Positions 8,791 to 18,178 of a DNA stretch of 64,000 nt are shown here, in pieces. Source of the stretch: Micromonospora sonchi (GTDB taxonomy: Bacteria; Actinomycetota; Actinomycetes; Mycobacteriales; Micromonosporaceae); assembly GCF_014646235.1 (NCBI RefSeq), contig NZ_BMNB01000008.1, forward strand, positions 1 through 64,000, given 5' to 3'. Numbering within the stretch: position 1 is the first letter of the stretch; every line of letters begins with the position of its first letter. Position numbers and translations under genes: made by a program. The notes beneath the pieces were generated by a model. It searched no databases. It saw only the letters and a program-made list of their open reading frames with translations, and had not been told where the DNA came from.

Positions 8791-8917
8791 GCCTGGCGGC
8801 GGCACCGGCCCCGGTCGTCGGAGCCTTCCCGCAACCGTACCCGGTACGCGCCGCCACGACATCCCACCCCGACCCGCCAACCTAGGTTCCGCCTCCGGCA
8901 GGGGCGTGGCGGGCGGG

Positions 8918-9442
8918 TCAGGATCGACTGGCTTCGGGGGTGTCCGGGACCTGGATGTGCTCGGCGAGCAGCCGCAGCGCGCCGCTCACCGCGCCGGCCC
9001 GGATGCGGTCGCGCCCACCGTCAAGGTCGAGTTCCCGTACCTCGGTGCCGTCCGGGCCGGCGACCGCGACGTACACCAGCCCGACCGGCTTGCCGTCCTG
9101 GGGCTCCGGGCCGGCCACCCCGGTGGTGGCCAGCGCCCAGTCGGCCCCGCAGCGGCGTCGCCCGCCCTCGGCGAGCGCCGCCGCCACGTCGGGGTCGACC
9201 GGTCCGCGCTCGGCCAGCAGCTGCGCCGGTACGCCGGCCAGCCACTCCTTCAACTCGGTGGCGTAGACCACCAGCCCACCCCGGTAGGCGACGCTCGCAC
9301 CGGCGATCTCGACGATCGTGGCGGCCAGCAGGCCGCCGGTCAGCGACTCGACGGTGGCGACCGTCTGCCGCCGTTCGGCGAGACGGTGCACCACGCCGGC
9401 CGCCGCGCTGCCCATCGCTCCTTCGGCTTCTCTCATGCCCAT
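8918..9442 (-). CDS. cinA: CinA C-terminal-domain nicotinamide-nucleotide amidase
   Basis: This is a single-domain CinA protein (PncC-like) that hydrolyses nicotinamide mononucleotide to nicotinate mononucleotide in pyridine nucleotide recycling. Signature segments are [57 protein letters not shown] and the final [10 protein letters not shown]. The N-terminal molybdopterin-binding domain of long CinA is absent. The ATG at 9442 is chosen because GGGAAGG lies at suitable spacing. ATGs at 9451 and 9415 are alternatives. It follows pgsA by about 50 bp in an apparent rimO-pgsA-cinA unit. Confidence 0.9.
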   Translation of the reverse strand: MGMREAEGAMGSAAAGVVHRLAERRQTVATVESLTGGLLAATIVEIAGASVAYRGGLVVYATELKEWLAGVPAQLLAERGPVDPDVAAALAEGGRRRCGADWALATTGVAGPEPQDGKPVGLVYVAVAGPDGTEVRELDLDGGRDRIRAGAVSGALRLLAEHIQVPDTPEASRS

Positions 9443-9491
9443 TTGTCGCATCCTTCCCGACCGGGCGGGATCTACTCGCCGCGACGCCCGG

Positions 9492-10145
9492 TCAGCTGGT
9501 GGTTCGGCGCAGCCGTAGGGCCCGGGCGAGGTAGTCGAAGCCGGTGAGCACGGTGACGGCCACCGCCGCTCCCATGATCCACGGACCGACCGTGGCCAGG
9601 GCGGCGGGCATCGGCCACAGGTACCAGGCGATGGCCAGGATCTGGAGGGCGGTCTTGACCTTGCCGCCCCGGCTCGCGGCGATCACCCCGCGCCGGATCA
9701 CCCAGAACCGCAGGGCCGTGATGCCCAGTTCCCGGGCGAGGATGACCACCGTCACCCACCACGGCAGTTGGTCGTAGGCCGACAGCACCAGCAGGGCGGC
9801 GCCGGTGAGCGCCTTGTCGGCGATCGGGTCAGCCACCTTGCCGAACGCGGTCACGAGCCCGAACCGGCGGGCGATCCAGCCGTCGACGAAGTCCGTCAGC
9901 GAGGCGACGGCGAAGATCAGAGCGGCGATGACCTGCCATCCGGTCTGCGTCATGCCCGAGACGATCGCGGCGGCGACGAAGACCGGCACCAGCGCCAGCC
10001 GCAGCGCGGTCAGGGCGTTCGCCGCGTTGACCACCGGCACCCGGGCCACCACCGGCAGCGGGGTGGATTCCGCCGCCCCGGTCATCGGCCCACCGTCGGG
10101 CACCACACGTCGCCGCTCCCCCGCCTCGTCCGGGCCTGCCGTCAC
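9492..10145 (-). CDS. pgsA: CDP-diacylglycerol-glycerol-3-phosphate 3-phosphatidyltransferase
   Basis: This integral membrane enzyme of phospholipid synthesis makes phosphatidylglycerol phosphate from CDP-diacylglycerol and glycerol 3-phosphate. The CDP-alcohol phosphotransferase motif is complete ([12 protein letters not shown], then [11 protein letters not shown]). About five hydrophobic segments follow [19 protein letters not shown]. Length is 217 aa from the GTG at 10145, whose GTGA overlaps the rimO stop and implies translational coupling. An ATG at 10085 (MTGAAES) is a shorter alternative. The gene lies in the order rimO-pgsA-cinA-clgR-pspA, similar to the pgsA3 locus of mycobacteria. 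Confidence 0.92.
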   Translation of the reverse strand: MTAGPDEAGERRRVVPDGGPMTGAAESTPLPVVARVPVVNAANALTALRLALVPVFVAAAIVSGMTQTGWQVIAALIFAVASLTDFVDGWIARRFGLVTAFGKVADPIADKALTGAALLVLSAYDQLPWWVTVVILARELGITALRFWVIRRGVIAASRGGKVKTALQILAIAWYLWPMPAALATVGPWIMGAAVAVTVLTGFDYLARALRLRRTTS

Positions 10146-11773
10146 CGCGCCGCGCCGGGCGCCGCCGAGATCATCTCATCCGGGACCGCGACCAGGTCGA
10201 CGCCCTCGGTGCCGGTCACGGTGGCCCGCACCAGGTCGCCCGGGCGCAACGCGGCCAGGTCGACCCCGCCGGCGTCCGGCGCCACGAGCGTGGTCGAGCC
10301 GTCCACCTCCGGCGCCTGGTGCGCGGCCCGCCCCTCGACGACCCCGTCGTCGACCGAGTCGACCAGCACCTCGACCGTCGTACCGAGCCGGTCCTCGGCA
10401 CGCTGCGAGCACAGCTCGTCGGCGAGCGCGCTGAGTTTGTCGTACCGACGCTTGATGGTGGCGGCGGAGACCTTGCCGGGCAGCCCGGCGGCCTCGGTGC
10501 CGTCCTCGTCGCTGTAGTCGAAGACCCCGATCGCGTCGAGCTGGGCCTCAGTGAGGAAACGGACCAACTCGTCGACGTCGGCCCGGGTCTCGCCGGGGAA
10601 CCCGACGATGAAGTTGCTCCGCGCGCCGGCCAGCGGTGCCAGCGCCCGCGCGCCCGCCAGCAGCTCCAGGAAGCGGTCGGTGGAGCCGAAACGGCGCATC
10701 CGGCGCAGCACCGCCTCGCTGGAGTGCTGGAACGACAGGTCGAAGTAGGGCGCCACCCCCGGTGTGGTGGCGATCGCCTCGACCAGGCCGGGCCGGGTCT
10801 CGGCCGGCTGGAGATAGCTGACCCGGACCCGGACGATGCCGTCGACCGCGGCGAGCTGCGGCAGCAGCTTCTCCAGCGCGCGCGGGTCGCCCAGATCCTT
10901 GCCGTACGAGGTCGAGTTCTCACTGACCAGGACCAGCTCACGAACACCGCTCTTGGCCAGCCACTCGGCCTCGGCGAGAAGTTCGTCCGGGGTGCGGGAG
11001 ACGAAGGCGCCCCGGAAGGCGGGGATGGCGCAGAAAGCGCAGCGCCGGTCGCAGCCGCTGGCCAGCTTGAGCGAGGCGACGGGGCCGCTCTCCAGCCGGC
11101 GGCGCAGCACCGGCCGCAGGTGCGCCGGGGTGTGCTCGTCGACGTCGGCGGCGCTGCCGTGCCCGGGCAGCGACACCGCGCTGTCCCGACGGGCCACCGG
11201 GGTCAGCGGCAGCAACTCGCGTCGGTCCCGGGGGGTGTGCGCGGCGAACTCCCGGCCGGCGACGACCGCATCCAGCCGAGCGGAGATCTCCGGGTAGTCG
11301 TCGAAGCTGAGCACCGCCCGGGCCTCGGGGAGGCTGTCGGCCAATTCCCGGCCGTACCGCTCGGCCATGCAGCCGGCGGCGACCACCTTCGCGCCGGTGT
11401 CGGCGGCGGCCAGCAGCGTCTGGATGGAGTCCTGCTTGGCCTTCTCCACGAAGCCGCAGGTGTTGACGACCACCACGTCGGCGCCCTCGCCGTCGGTCGT
11501 CACCTGCCAGCCATCGGCGTGCAGACGGGCGGCCAACTCCTCCGAGTCGACCTCGTTACGGGCACAGCCCAGGGTCAGCAGGGCGACCCGACGGCCGTCG
11601 CCGGCGGACGACTCCGCCGGCCGCGCAGAGCTGGATTGGTCGGACGACTGCTCCAGCTCGCGGCGCGGCGCCAGACGGGCCGAGCTGGATTGGTCGGACG
11701 ACTGCTCCAGCTCGCGGCGCGGCGCCAGACGGGCCGAGCTGGAGTGGTCGGAAGGGGCGGTGGCAGACACCAT
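10142..11773 (-). CDS. rimO: Ribosomal protein S12 methylthiotransferase RimO
   Basis: This radical-SAM enzyme methylthiolates the conserved aspartate of ribosomal protein S12. The N-terminal MTTase domain has its three cluster cysteines in [21 protein letters not shown] and AAGCMAERY. The radical-SAM CxxxCxxC is in [20 protein letters not shown]-terminal TRAM domain follows (about 465-540). Homology to other RimO proteins begins near [11 protein letters not shown]. Before it lies an extension of about 60 residues made of 18-aa repeats beginning [10 protein letters not shown]. No start codon exists between the repeats and the conserved core, so the repeats must be translated. The ATG at 11773 is used here. 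The GTG directly after it is an alternative. Confidence 0.93.
   Translation of the reverse strand: MVSATAPSDHSSSARLAPRRELEQSSDQSSSARLAPRRELEQSSDQSSSARPAESSAGDGRRVALLTLGCARNEVDSEELAARLHADGWQVTTDGEGADVVVVNTCGFVEKAKQDSIQTLLAAADTGAKVVAAGCMAERYGRELADSLPEARAVLSFDDYPEISARLDAVVAGREFAAHTPRDRRELLPLTPVARRDSAVSLPGHGSAADVDEHTPAHLRPVLRRRLESGPVASLKLASGCDRRCAFCAIPAFRGAFVSRTPDELLAEAEWLAKSGVRELVLVSENSTSYGKDLGDPRALEKLLPQLAAVDGIVRVRVSYLQPAETRPGLVEAIATTPGVAPYFDLSFQHSSEAVLRRMRRFGSTDRFLELLAGARALAPLAGARSNFIVGFPGETRADVDELVRFLTEAQLDAIGVFDYSDEDGTEAAGLPGKVSAATIKRRYDKLSALADELCSQRAEDRLGTTVEVLVDSVDDGVVEGRAAHQAPEVDGSTTLVAPDAGGVDLAALRPGDLVRATVTGTEGVDLVAVPDEMISAAPGAAR
11628..11752. repeat. 54-bp tandem repeat, palindromic, inside the 5' end of rimO
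   Basis: Two identical 54-bp units (11628-11681 and 11682-11735) and a 17-bp partial third unit with one change are present. Each unit contains GAGCTGGA and TCCAGCTC as inverted arms, plus GGCGCGGCGCC, so single strands can fold. The unit is 18 codons and is read in frame with rimO. Confidence 0.95.
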
Positions 11774-11827
11774 CCGAGGGTACCGGGCCGCCGCGCCCGA
11801 TCCGGCGGGGCGGGCCGGCGGCGGGCG

Positions 11828-12766
11828 TCACCCGGATGAGCCGGACACGGTGGGGGCAAGGATCCGGACCAGGCGGTCGAGCAGGAACACCTCGGTGCCG
11901 GCGAGACCGACCGAGCAGAAGACCGAGATCTGGTCCGCGCCGGTGCGGCCCGGCGCCGATCCGGCCAGCACCGAGCCCAGATCGCCCAGCCGTGCGGCGT
12001 ACGGCGGCTCGGCGGCGAGCATCGGCGGTACGTACGACCGGGACTGCGCCGGTGAATCGCTGACCAGCACGGCGGCGCGGTCCAGCAGATCGGGGCCGAA
12101 CTCCGCGCGGTCGCGCTGCTTGAACCCGACCGCGTTGACGTGGCAGCCCGGGGTCAGGTCGGCGGCGTCCAGTACCGGCGTGGGGCTGGTGGTGGCCAGC
12201 ACCACCACGTCCCGGTCCCGCACGGCCGCCCGGGCGGTGTCCACCGCGCGGGCCGGAATGCCGAGCTCGGCCCGGACCCGGGCGGCGAACGCCTCCCGTC
12301 GCGCCGCGGAGCGGCTGTGGACCGTCACCTCCCGCAGCGGACGTACCGCGGCGGCGGCCCAGACCTGGGTCCACGCCTGCCCGCCGGAGCCGATCACACC
12401 GAGCGTGGCCGCGTCCGGGCGGGCCAGCGCGTCCACCGCGACCCCGCCCAGCCCGCCGGTACGCCGGGAGCCCAACTCCTCCCCCACGGCGATTGCCCGC
12501 ACCGCGCCGGTACGCCCATCGTGCAGCACCACCACCTGTTCGGTCTCGGGATGGCCGAACGTGTCGTACGCCCGGTATCCGTACCACTGCCCGACCAGAT
12601 GCCCGGCGGTGAGCGTCATCCGGCCGCCGCCCAGCTGCACGGCGGCGCGGGGCGGAGCCACCAGTCGGCCGTGGTAGCTGGCCAGCAACGCCTCGCGCAT
12701 CGCGTCCACCGTGGCCGGTGCGTCCAGTGCGGCGGCGACCTCCGCGTCGGAGATGAGCACGGTCAT
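11828..12766 (-). CDS. Ornithine cyclodeaminase / mu-crystallin family protein
   Basis: The 312-aa protein belongs to the OCD/mu-crystallin NAD(P)-binding family. It has MTLTAGHLVGQWYGYRAYDTF near the N-terminus, the Rossmann glycine motif TLGVIGSGGQAWTQ, and CHVNAVGFKQRDRAEFGPDLL. The family includes ornithine cyclodeaminase, alanine dehydrogenase, ketimine reductase and enzymes for unusual amino acids, so the substrate cannot be read from sequence. MTVLISDAEVAAAL at 12766 is taken as the start because it matches family N-termini. An upstream in-frame codon at 12781 adds only five residues. The gene is divergent from the SMR gene across a 213-bp gap. Confidence 0.8.
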   Translation of the reverse strand: MTVLISDAEVAAALDAPATVDAMREALLASYHGRLVAPPRAAVQLGGGRMTLTAGHLVGQWYGYRAYDTFGHPETEQVVVLHDGRTGAVRAIAVGEELGSRRTGGLGGVAVDALARPDAATLGVIGSGGQAWTQVWAAAAVRPLREVTVHSRSAARREAFAARVRAELGIPARAVDTARAAVRDRDVVVLATTSPTPVLDAADLTPGCHVNAVGFKQRDRAEFGPDLLDRAAVLVSDSPAQSRSYVPPMLAAEPPYAARLGDLGSVLAGSAPGRTGADQISVFCSVGLAGTEVFLLDRLVRILAPTVSGSSG

Positions 12767-12979
12767 GGCCCCATCGTGCAAGGTGAAGCAAAGTTGAGGT
12801 CCAGTCGGGTGATCCGCCTCACCCGCCGCAGCGTCCCGCCGGTGCTACGGTCGGCTCCGGCGGCCCGATGTGGCCGTCCCGGACGAGTCGTGGGCGTACC
12901 CGGTCAGGCCAAGACGCCCCGTGCGGAATCGACTCCGCCCGGGGTCCGACGGCCCGGGTGACGGCGAAGAGGTGACTCG

Positions 12980-13294
12980 ATGGCCTGGATCGTACTGGTG
13001 CTCTCCGGACTGCTGGAGACCGCGTGGGCGATCGCCCTGGATCGCAGCGCGGGCTTCACCCGACCGGTCCCCGCGGTGGTGTTCGTGATCACGTTGGTGC
13101 TCAGCATGATCGGCCTGGGGTACGCGCTGCGGGAGATCCCGGTCGGCACCGGGTACGTGGTCTGGGTCGGCATCGGCGCGGTCGGCACCGCCCTGGTCGG
13201 CATGGTGGCGCTCGGCGAGTCGGCCAACCTGCTCCGGCTGCTCAGCCTGCTGCTGGTGATCGCCGGGGTGGTCGGGCTCAAGGTCTTCAGCTGA
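12980..13294 (+). CDS. sugE: SMR family transporter (SugE/Gdx-like)
   Basis: This 104-aa protein has four membrane helices. MAWIVLVLSGLLETAWAIALDRSAGFTRP carries the essential membrane glutamate (Glu13), followed by REIPVGTGYVVWVGIGAVGTALVGM, the usual SMR substrate-pathway segment. The ETAWAIALD context is closer to SugE/Gdx guanidinium-type exporters than to EmrE. It is a single subunit gene, so a homodimer is expected. A GAAGAGGTG ribosome-binding region precedes the ATG. The 5' region of about 200 bp is long, but I do not recognise a guanidine riboswitch in it. Confidence 0.85.
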   Translation: MAWIVLVLSGLLETAWAIALDRSAGFTRPVPAVVFVITLVLSMIGLGYALREIPVGTGYVVWVGIGAVGTALVGMVALGESANLLRLLSLLLVIAGVVGLKVFS

Positions 13295-13429
13295 GCATGC
13301 CGGCAGCCGCCCCCGCACCAACGCCGCCCGCATCTGCACGATCCTCGGCTTCGTCTTCGCCGCCATCGCCCTCTTTGTGTGGGCCGCTGCGGTGTGTCTG
13401 GGGATCCGTCCGCCGGCCTTCCGGCAGCG

Positions 13430-15880
13430 TCACTGCTCGTCCCCGCGCAGGCCGGCCAGGAGCTCCTCCAACTCGTCGGGCTTGACCAGCACGTCGCGGG
13501 CCTTGGAGCCCTCGGAGGGACCGACCACGCCCCGGGTCTCCATCAGGTCCATCAGCCGGCCCGCCTTGGCGAAGCCGACCCGCAGCTTGCGCTGGAGCAT
13601 CGAGGTCGAGCCGAACTGCGAGGTGACCACCAGCTCGACCGCCTGCACCAGCAGGTCGAGGTCGTCGCCGATGTCCTCGTCGATCTTCTTCTTGCCCTCC
13701 TGGGCCACGGTCAGCACGTCCGGGCGGAACTCCGGCTCGCGCTGTTCCTTGCAGAACTTGACGACGTCGTTGATCTCACGCTCGGTGACCCAGGCGCCCT
13801 GGATGCGGATCGGCTTCGAGGCGCCCATCGGCAGGAACAGCCCGTCGCCGCGACCGAGCAGCTTCTCCGCGCCGGGCTGGTCGAGGATGACCCGGGAGTC
13901 GGCCAGCGAGGAGGTGGCGAAGGCCAGCCGGGACGGCACGTTGGCCTTGATCAGCCCGGTCACCACGTCGACCGAGGGGCGTTGGGTGGCCAGCACCAGG
14001 TGGATGCCGGCCGCCCGGGCGAGCTGGGTGATCCGGACGATGGAATCCTCCACGTCGCGCGGGGCGACCATCATCAGGTCGGCCAGCTCGTCGACGATCA
14101 CCAGCAGGTACGGGTACGGCCGCAGCTCCCGCTCGCTGCCCGGCGGGGCCTTGATCTCGCCGTTGCGGACCTTGCGGTTGAAGTCGTCGATGTGCCGGAC
14201 CCCGTTGGCGGCGAGGTCGTCGTAGCGCATGTCCATCTCGCGGACGACCCAATCCAGCGAGTCGGCCGCCTTCTTCGCGTTGGTCACGATCGGGGTGACC
14301 AGGTGCGGGATCCCCTCGTAGCCGGTCAGCTCGACCCGCTTCGGGTCGACCAGCAGCAGCCGAACCTCGTCCGGCGTCGCCCGTGTCAATACGGACATAA
14401 GTAGACTATTCAGGCAGCTGGATTTGCCGGCGCCGGTAGCGCCGGCGATCAGAATGTGAGGCATCTTCGCGAGGTTGGCCACCACGTAACCGCCCTCGAT
14501 GTCCTTGCCGAGCGCCACCACCATCGGGTGGTGGTCGCTGGTGGCGGCGCGCGAGCGGAGCACGTCGCCGAGAGCCACGTTCTCCGGGTCGGTGTTCGGG
14601 ATCTCCACGCCGACCGCGCTCTTGCCCGGGATCGGGCTGAGGATACGGACGTCCGGCGACTTCACCGCGTACGCGATGTTGCGGGAGAGCTGGGTGATCC
14701 GCTCGACCTTGACGCCGTGGCCCAACTCGACCTCGTAGCGGGTCACCGTCGGGCCCCGGGTGAAGCCGGTCACCGCCGCGTCCACGTCGAACTGATCGAA
14801 GACGCCGGTCAGCGCGGCGATCACCTCGTCGTTGGCCTTGCTGCGGGTCTTCGGTGCGGCACCGCTGCCGAGCATGTTCGACGGGGGCAGGGTGTAGTCG
14901 CCGGCCAACCCGGTCAGCGCGAGCTGTTCGGCCCGGGTCGGCGCGGGCGAGTGCTCCGGCGGCTCGGCCGGCTTGCGGCTCGCCGGCACCCGGGACGGCG
15001 CCTTGCGCGGTAGGACCATGGTCTCCTGGAGGTCCACGCCGGTCAGGTCGTCGAACTCGTCCGGGTCGACCGGCGGCGGCGCGCGCTTCGCCGGGCGCCG
15101 GCGGGGTGGCGCGGCCGGGGTCTCGTCCGGCTCCTGGCCGCTCTGGCCGAGCACGCTCCCGGCGAGCAGCCCGAGCCGCTCGGGGATCTTGTTGATCGGT
15201 GTCGCGGTGACCACGAGCAGCCCGAACACCAGCAGTAGGATCAGCAGCGGCACCGCGACCCAGGCGCTGACCGCCCGCTCCAGCAGGCTGCCCACACCGG
15301 CGCCGATCAGGCCGCCGGCGAAATCCCGCTCGCCCGGGTCGGCCGGCTGCTGACCGATGTGCAGCATCGCGGCGGTGGCGACCAGCATGGAGCCCCACCC
15401 GATCAGCCCACGGCCACGGTGCTCGGGATCGCCGGGCTGGCGCATCAGCCGCCAGGCGCCGATGCCGAGCAGCACCGGCACCACGATGGAGATCGCCCCG
15501 AGGAAGAGCCGGACCGTGTCGGCCAGCCGGGCGCCGACCGGCCCGGCCGCCGAGAACCAGATCGCCCCGGCGCTGAGCAGGGACAAGCCGACCATCAGCA
15601 GTCCGGCGCCGTCGCGGCGGTGCTCCGGGTCGAGGTCGCGAGCGGAGGCGGCCTGCCGGCCGACGGCCCGCACCGCCCAACCCACGCCGTGCGCCAGGCC
15701 CATCCACAGTGCCCCGAGCGCGCGGCCGACCCACCCGACCGGACCCGGCCCCCGCCGCGCGGTCGTGCGGCGCCGCGCCGACGGGCTGGTCTTCTTCGCC
15801 GGCTGGCGGGCACGACTGTTCGTGCCGCCGCGCGGCGACGCGCCGCGCCGCCGGCTCGCCTGAGAGGTACGGCCCGCCAT
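13430..15880 (-). CDS. ftsK: DNA translocase FtsK/SpoIIIE
   Basis: The 816-aa DNA pump works at the division or sporulation septum. After a basic N-terminus come four or five membrane segments (about 70-260, including LVVTATPINKIPERLG), a Pro-rich linker, then the motor. The Walker A is HILIAGATGAGKSS, the Walker B is PYLLVIVDELADLMM, and there is VLATQRPSVDVVTGLIKANVPSRLAF. The C-terminal gamma winged helix (SMLQRKLRVGFAKAGRLMDLMETRGVVGPSEGSKARDVL) recognises the polar KOPS-like sequences. The ATG at 15880 (MAGRTSQ) is taken as the start. Frames further upstream overlap the promoter region. It lies next to rimO-pgsA as in other actinomycetes, here separated by two insertions. Confidence 0.95.
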   Translation of the reverse strand: MAGRTSQASRRRGASPRGGTNSRARQPAKKTSPSARRRTTARRGPGPVGWVGRALGALWMGLAHGVGWAVRAVGRQAASARDLDPEHRRDGAGLLMVGLSLLSAGAIWFSAAGPVGARLADTVRLFLGAISIVVPVLLGIGAWRLMRQPGDPEHRGRGLIGWGSMLVATAAMLHIGQQPADPGERDFAGGLIGAGVGSLLERAVSAWVAVPLLILLLVFGLLVVTATPINKIPERLGLLAGSVLGQSGQEPDETPAAPPRRRPAKRAPPPVDPDEFDDLTGVDLQETMVLPRKAPSRVPASRKPAEPPEHSPAPTRAEQLALTGLAGDYTLPPSNMLGSGAAPKTRSKANDEVIAALTGVFDQFDVDAAVTGFTRGPTVTRYEVELGHGVKVERITQLSRNIAYAVKSPDVRILSPIPGKSAVGVEIPNTDPENVALGDVLRSRAATSDHHPMVVALGKDIEGGYVVANLAKMPHILIAGATGAGKSSCLNSLLMSVLTRATPDEVRLLLVDPKRVELTGYEGIPHLVTPIVTNAKKAADSLDWVVREMDMRYDDLAANGVRHIDDFNRKVRNGEIKAPPGSERELRPYPYLLVIVDELADLMMVAPRDVEDSIVRITQLARAAGIHLVLATQRPSVDVVTGLIKANVPSRLAFATSSLADSRVILDQPGAEKLLGRGDGLFLPMGASKPIRIQGAWVTEREINDVVKFCKEQREPEFRPDVLTVAQEGKKKIDEDIGDDLDLLVQAVELVVTSQFGSTSMLQRKLRVGFAKAGRLMDLMETRGVVGPSEGSKARDVLVKPDELEELLAGLRGDEQ

Positions 15881-15990
15881 AGCATCACCGTAACGGCGGT
15901 ACCCGACAGATCGCTGCTTTCCGGGTCGTGTCCGCGCGTCGTCGCGCGAATCCGCCGCCGGTCGTGATATCCGCCTCAGAAAGGCTGCCC

Positions 15991-16467
15991 ATGGCGTTGC
16001 CGACCGCGGACGGTGCAGACCATCCCCTGGCCGGGTACCCGGGCGCGTTGCGTCCGCTGACCGGTGAGCTGATCGCCACCGTGCTCGCCAGCCGGGGCCA
16101 CCCGGTCGAAACCGACCCGGCCGGCGACCTGGTCGGCCGCTGGGCCGACAGCCTGATCTGGTTTTTGCGTCCAGGCAGCGCCGGGGAGATGCTCCAGGTC
16201 CGCACGGTGACGGCACCGACGTTCGCCATCGAGTACGTGCCCGCGCTGCACGCCTTCTGCAACGCGTGGAACCACGACCGACTCTGGCTCAAGGCGTTCG
16301 TCCACGTCGAGGACGACGGGCGGGCCCGGATCTGCGGCGAGGTCATCGCCGACCTGGAGCACGGGGTGACCCCGCACCAGCTCGGCCGGCTCCTCGACTG
16401 CGGCATCACCACCGGCTGCCAGTTGGCCGCCGAGGTGGCCAGCCTGCCCGGCGGGGTGCTGCCGTGA
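15991..16467 (+). CDS. YbjN domain-containing protein
   Basis: The 158-aa product is one YbjN-type (putative sensory transduction regulator) domain. It has LTGELIATVLASRGHPVETDPAGDLVGRWADSLIWF, then a beta-strand core and AFCNAWNHDRLWLKAFVHV, the conserved FxNxWN motif. YbjN domains resemble type III secretion chaperones in fold and have no established enzyme activity. The ATG at 15991 is preceded by AGAAAGG, which decides the start over an upstream in-frame GTG at 15928. The GTG start of the next gene overlaps its stop, so the two are coupled. Confidence 0.8.
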   Translation: MALPTADGADHPLAGYPGALRPLTGELIATVLASRGHPVETDPAGDLVGRWADSLIWFLRPGSAGEMLQVRTVTAPTFAIEYVPALHAFCNAWNHDRLWLKAFVHVEDDGRARICGEVIADLEHGVTPHQLGRLLDCGITTGCQLAAEVASLPGGVLP

Positions 16468-18104
16468 CCGGGCAACCCGGCGGCCGGGGGCTGGACGAGT
16501 TCGGCTGGCCGGGGTGGCTGGGCGGCCGGCGGCGACCCGAGCGGGACGGCCGCGCGCTCGCCGAGGAGCTGGCCGACGCCCGGGACTCCCCGGACGGCGA
16601 GGTGCGCACCGCCGAGCTGGAGCGCATCGCCGCCCGCGCCGACGCCACCGGCGATGATCGGTCGGCGCTGGACGCCCGGCTCGCGCTGATCGAGACGTAC
16701 CTGCTGCACGGTAAGCGGTGGCGACTGGTCGAGCCGGTCCGCCGCTGCCTGGCGGCCGTCGAACGCCGGCCCGACCTGCTGCCGCCCGGTGGCCGTGATC
16801 AGCTGTCGCGCTACCAGCGGTACGCGGTCGAGGCCCTGCTCGGCAGTCCCCGCGTCGGGCTGGACCAGACCCGGGCGCTGCTCGACGACCTCGAGGCCGG
16901 TGGCGTCGCGGCGGTCGCCGAGCTGCGCTGCCGGATCGCCGACCACCTCGGCGACGAACCGGCCGCCCGGTCCTGGTACGAACGCTGGGTGGCCGCCGGA
17001 CCGGAGTCGGCCGACGGGTGCCCCGACTGCGCCGCCGGACGGCGGGCCGACCTGCTCGCCGGCTGGGGCGACTGGCGGGCCGCCCTGGACGAGCTGGCCG
17101 AGGTCGGGAGCAGCGACTGCACAGAGGAGCCCGAGCGTGGCCTCGCCGCTGCGATGCTGCCCTGGCTGCGGGCCGGCGAGCCGGAACGGGCCGCAGCGGC
17201 GCACGTCCGGGCGTACCGGCGGCATCGGCAGGAGCTGACCGCTTTTCCGTACCTGGCGGCGCACCTGCGCTTCTGCGCCCTCGCCGGGCACCCCGTCCGA
17301 GGGCTGGAGCTGCTCGCCACGCAGCTGCCGAGGCTCGACCACGCCGACGACGAACTGGGTGCGATGGAATTCGCCGCCGCCGCGTCGCTGGTGTGCTCGG
17401 TCGCGGCGGCGGCGGGGCTCGGCGGGCAGACGGTGCACCGCCCGGGGTACGCGTCCCGACCCGCGGCCGACCTCGACGTCGAAACCCTCGGTGTCGTGCT
17501 GCTGGACCTGGCCGTCACGCTGGCCGGCAGCTTCGACGCGCGCAACGGCACCGGGCACCAGTCCGGGCGGATCGCGTCCTGGCTGGCCGAGCGCGCACTC
17601 GCGGAACGGACCCTCGCCGACCCGGTGCCGCTGCCGTGCGAGGGACCGGAGGACGTCGGGCCCACCGACGAGGGGACGGCCGACGATCTGCCGGACGACG
17701 TGCCCGTACCGCTCAGCCTGGCGCTGATCACCGCCGCCCTGGACCGGCGCGGTGACCGGTACGTGGTGGACGCCGCGGACACCGTGATCGGCCGCTGGGG
17801 TGAGGCGCTCATCCAGGTGCGGCGCGCCGGCGAGCGGGGCGAGGTCCTGCACGTCCGCACCGTCGCCAGCCGCCGGCTCCCCGCCGATCGGCGCGCCGAG
17901 GCGTACGCGTTCTGCAACTCCTGGAACCACGACCGGCTGCTGCCGGCGGCATACGTGCACGATGCGGGCGGCGACCTGGTGCTGGCCGGGAACGTCAGCA
18001 CCGACCTGTCGCACGGGGTGGCCCCGATCCAGCTGGACGTGCTGCTGGAGGCGGCCGTGCGCACCGGCTCGGCGTACGCCGACGCGGTGGCCGCCCTGCC
18101 CTGA
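16464..18104 (+). CDS. Large YbjN-domain protein with helical N-terminal region
   Basis: The 546-aa protein has an N-terminal region of about 380 residues rich in Arg/Ala/Glu helices (LERIAARADATGDDRSALDARLALIETYLLHGKRWRL and further repeats) that resembles tetratricopeptide-like solenoids. It includes a CPDC pair at about 190. The last 150 residues are a YbjN domain (VIGRWGEALIQVRR, AFCNSWNHDRLLPAAYVH, DLSHGVAPIQLDVLL) clearly paralogous to the preceding gene. The GTG at 16464 overlaps the upstream stop by 4 bp. Function is unknown. The pair may form a hetero-complex with the solenoid as a binding platform, which is inference only. Confidence 0.7.
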   Translation: MTGQPGGRGLDEFGWPGWLGGRRRPERDGRALAEELADARDSPDGEVRTAELERIAARADATGDDRSALDARLALIETYLLHGKRWRLVEPVRRCLAAVERRPDLLPPGGRDQLSRYQRYAVEALLGSPRVGLDQTRALLDDLEAGGVAAVAELRCRIADHLGDEPAARSWYERWVAAGPESADGCPDCAAGRRADLLAGWGDWRAALDELAEVGSSDCTEEPERGLAAAMLPWLRAGEPERAAAAHVRAYRRHRQELTAFPYLAAHLRFCALAGHPVRGLELLATQLPRLDHADDELGAMEFAAAASLVCSVAAAAGLGGQTVHRPGYASRPAADLDVETLGVVLLDLAVTLAGSFDARNGTGHQSGRIASWLAERALAERTLADPVPLPCEGPEDVGPTDEGTADDLPDDVPVPLSLALITAALDRRGDRYVVDAADTVIGRWGEALIQVRRAGERGEVLHVRTVASRRLPADRRAEAYAFCNSWNHDRLLPAAYVHDAGGDLVLAGNVSTDLSHGVAPIQLDVLLEAAVRTGSAYADAVAALP

Positions 18105-18178
18105 CGCGGCCCGCCGGCCCCCGAATCAGGTCCGAAATCCGCGAGACAGGCCCGGTCCGGGCTGGTGGACTTGCCGGC

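Noticed and set aside
12767..12979. Guanidine riboswitch in front of the SMR gene
   Set aside because: The location is suggestive, but I cannot find the CTAGGGTTCCG-type core or the ACGR loop pairs of the known guanidine classes. A covariance-model search would decide.
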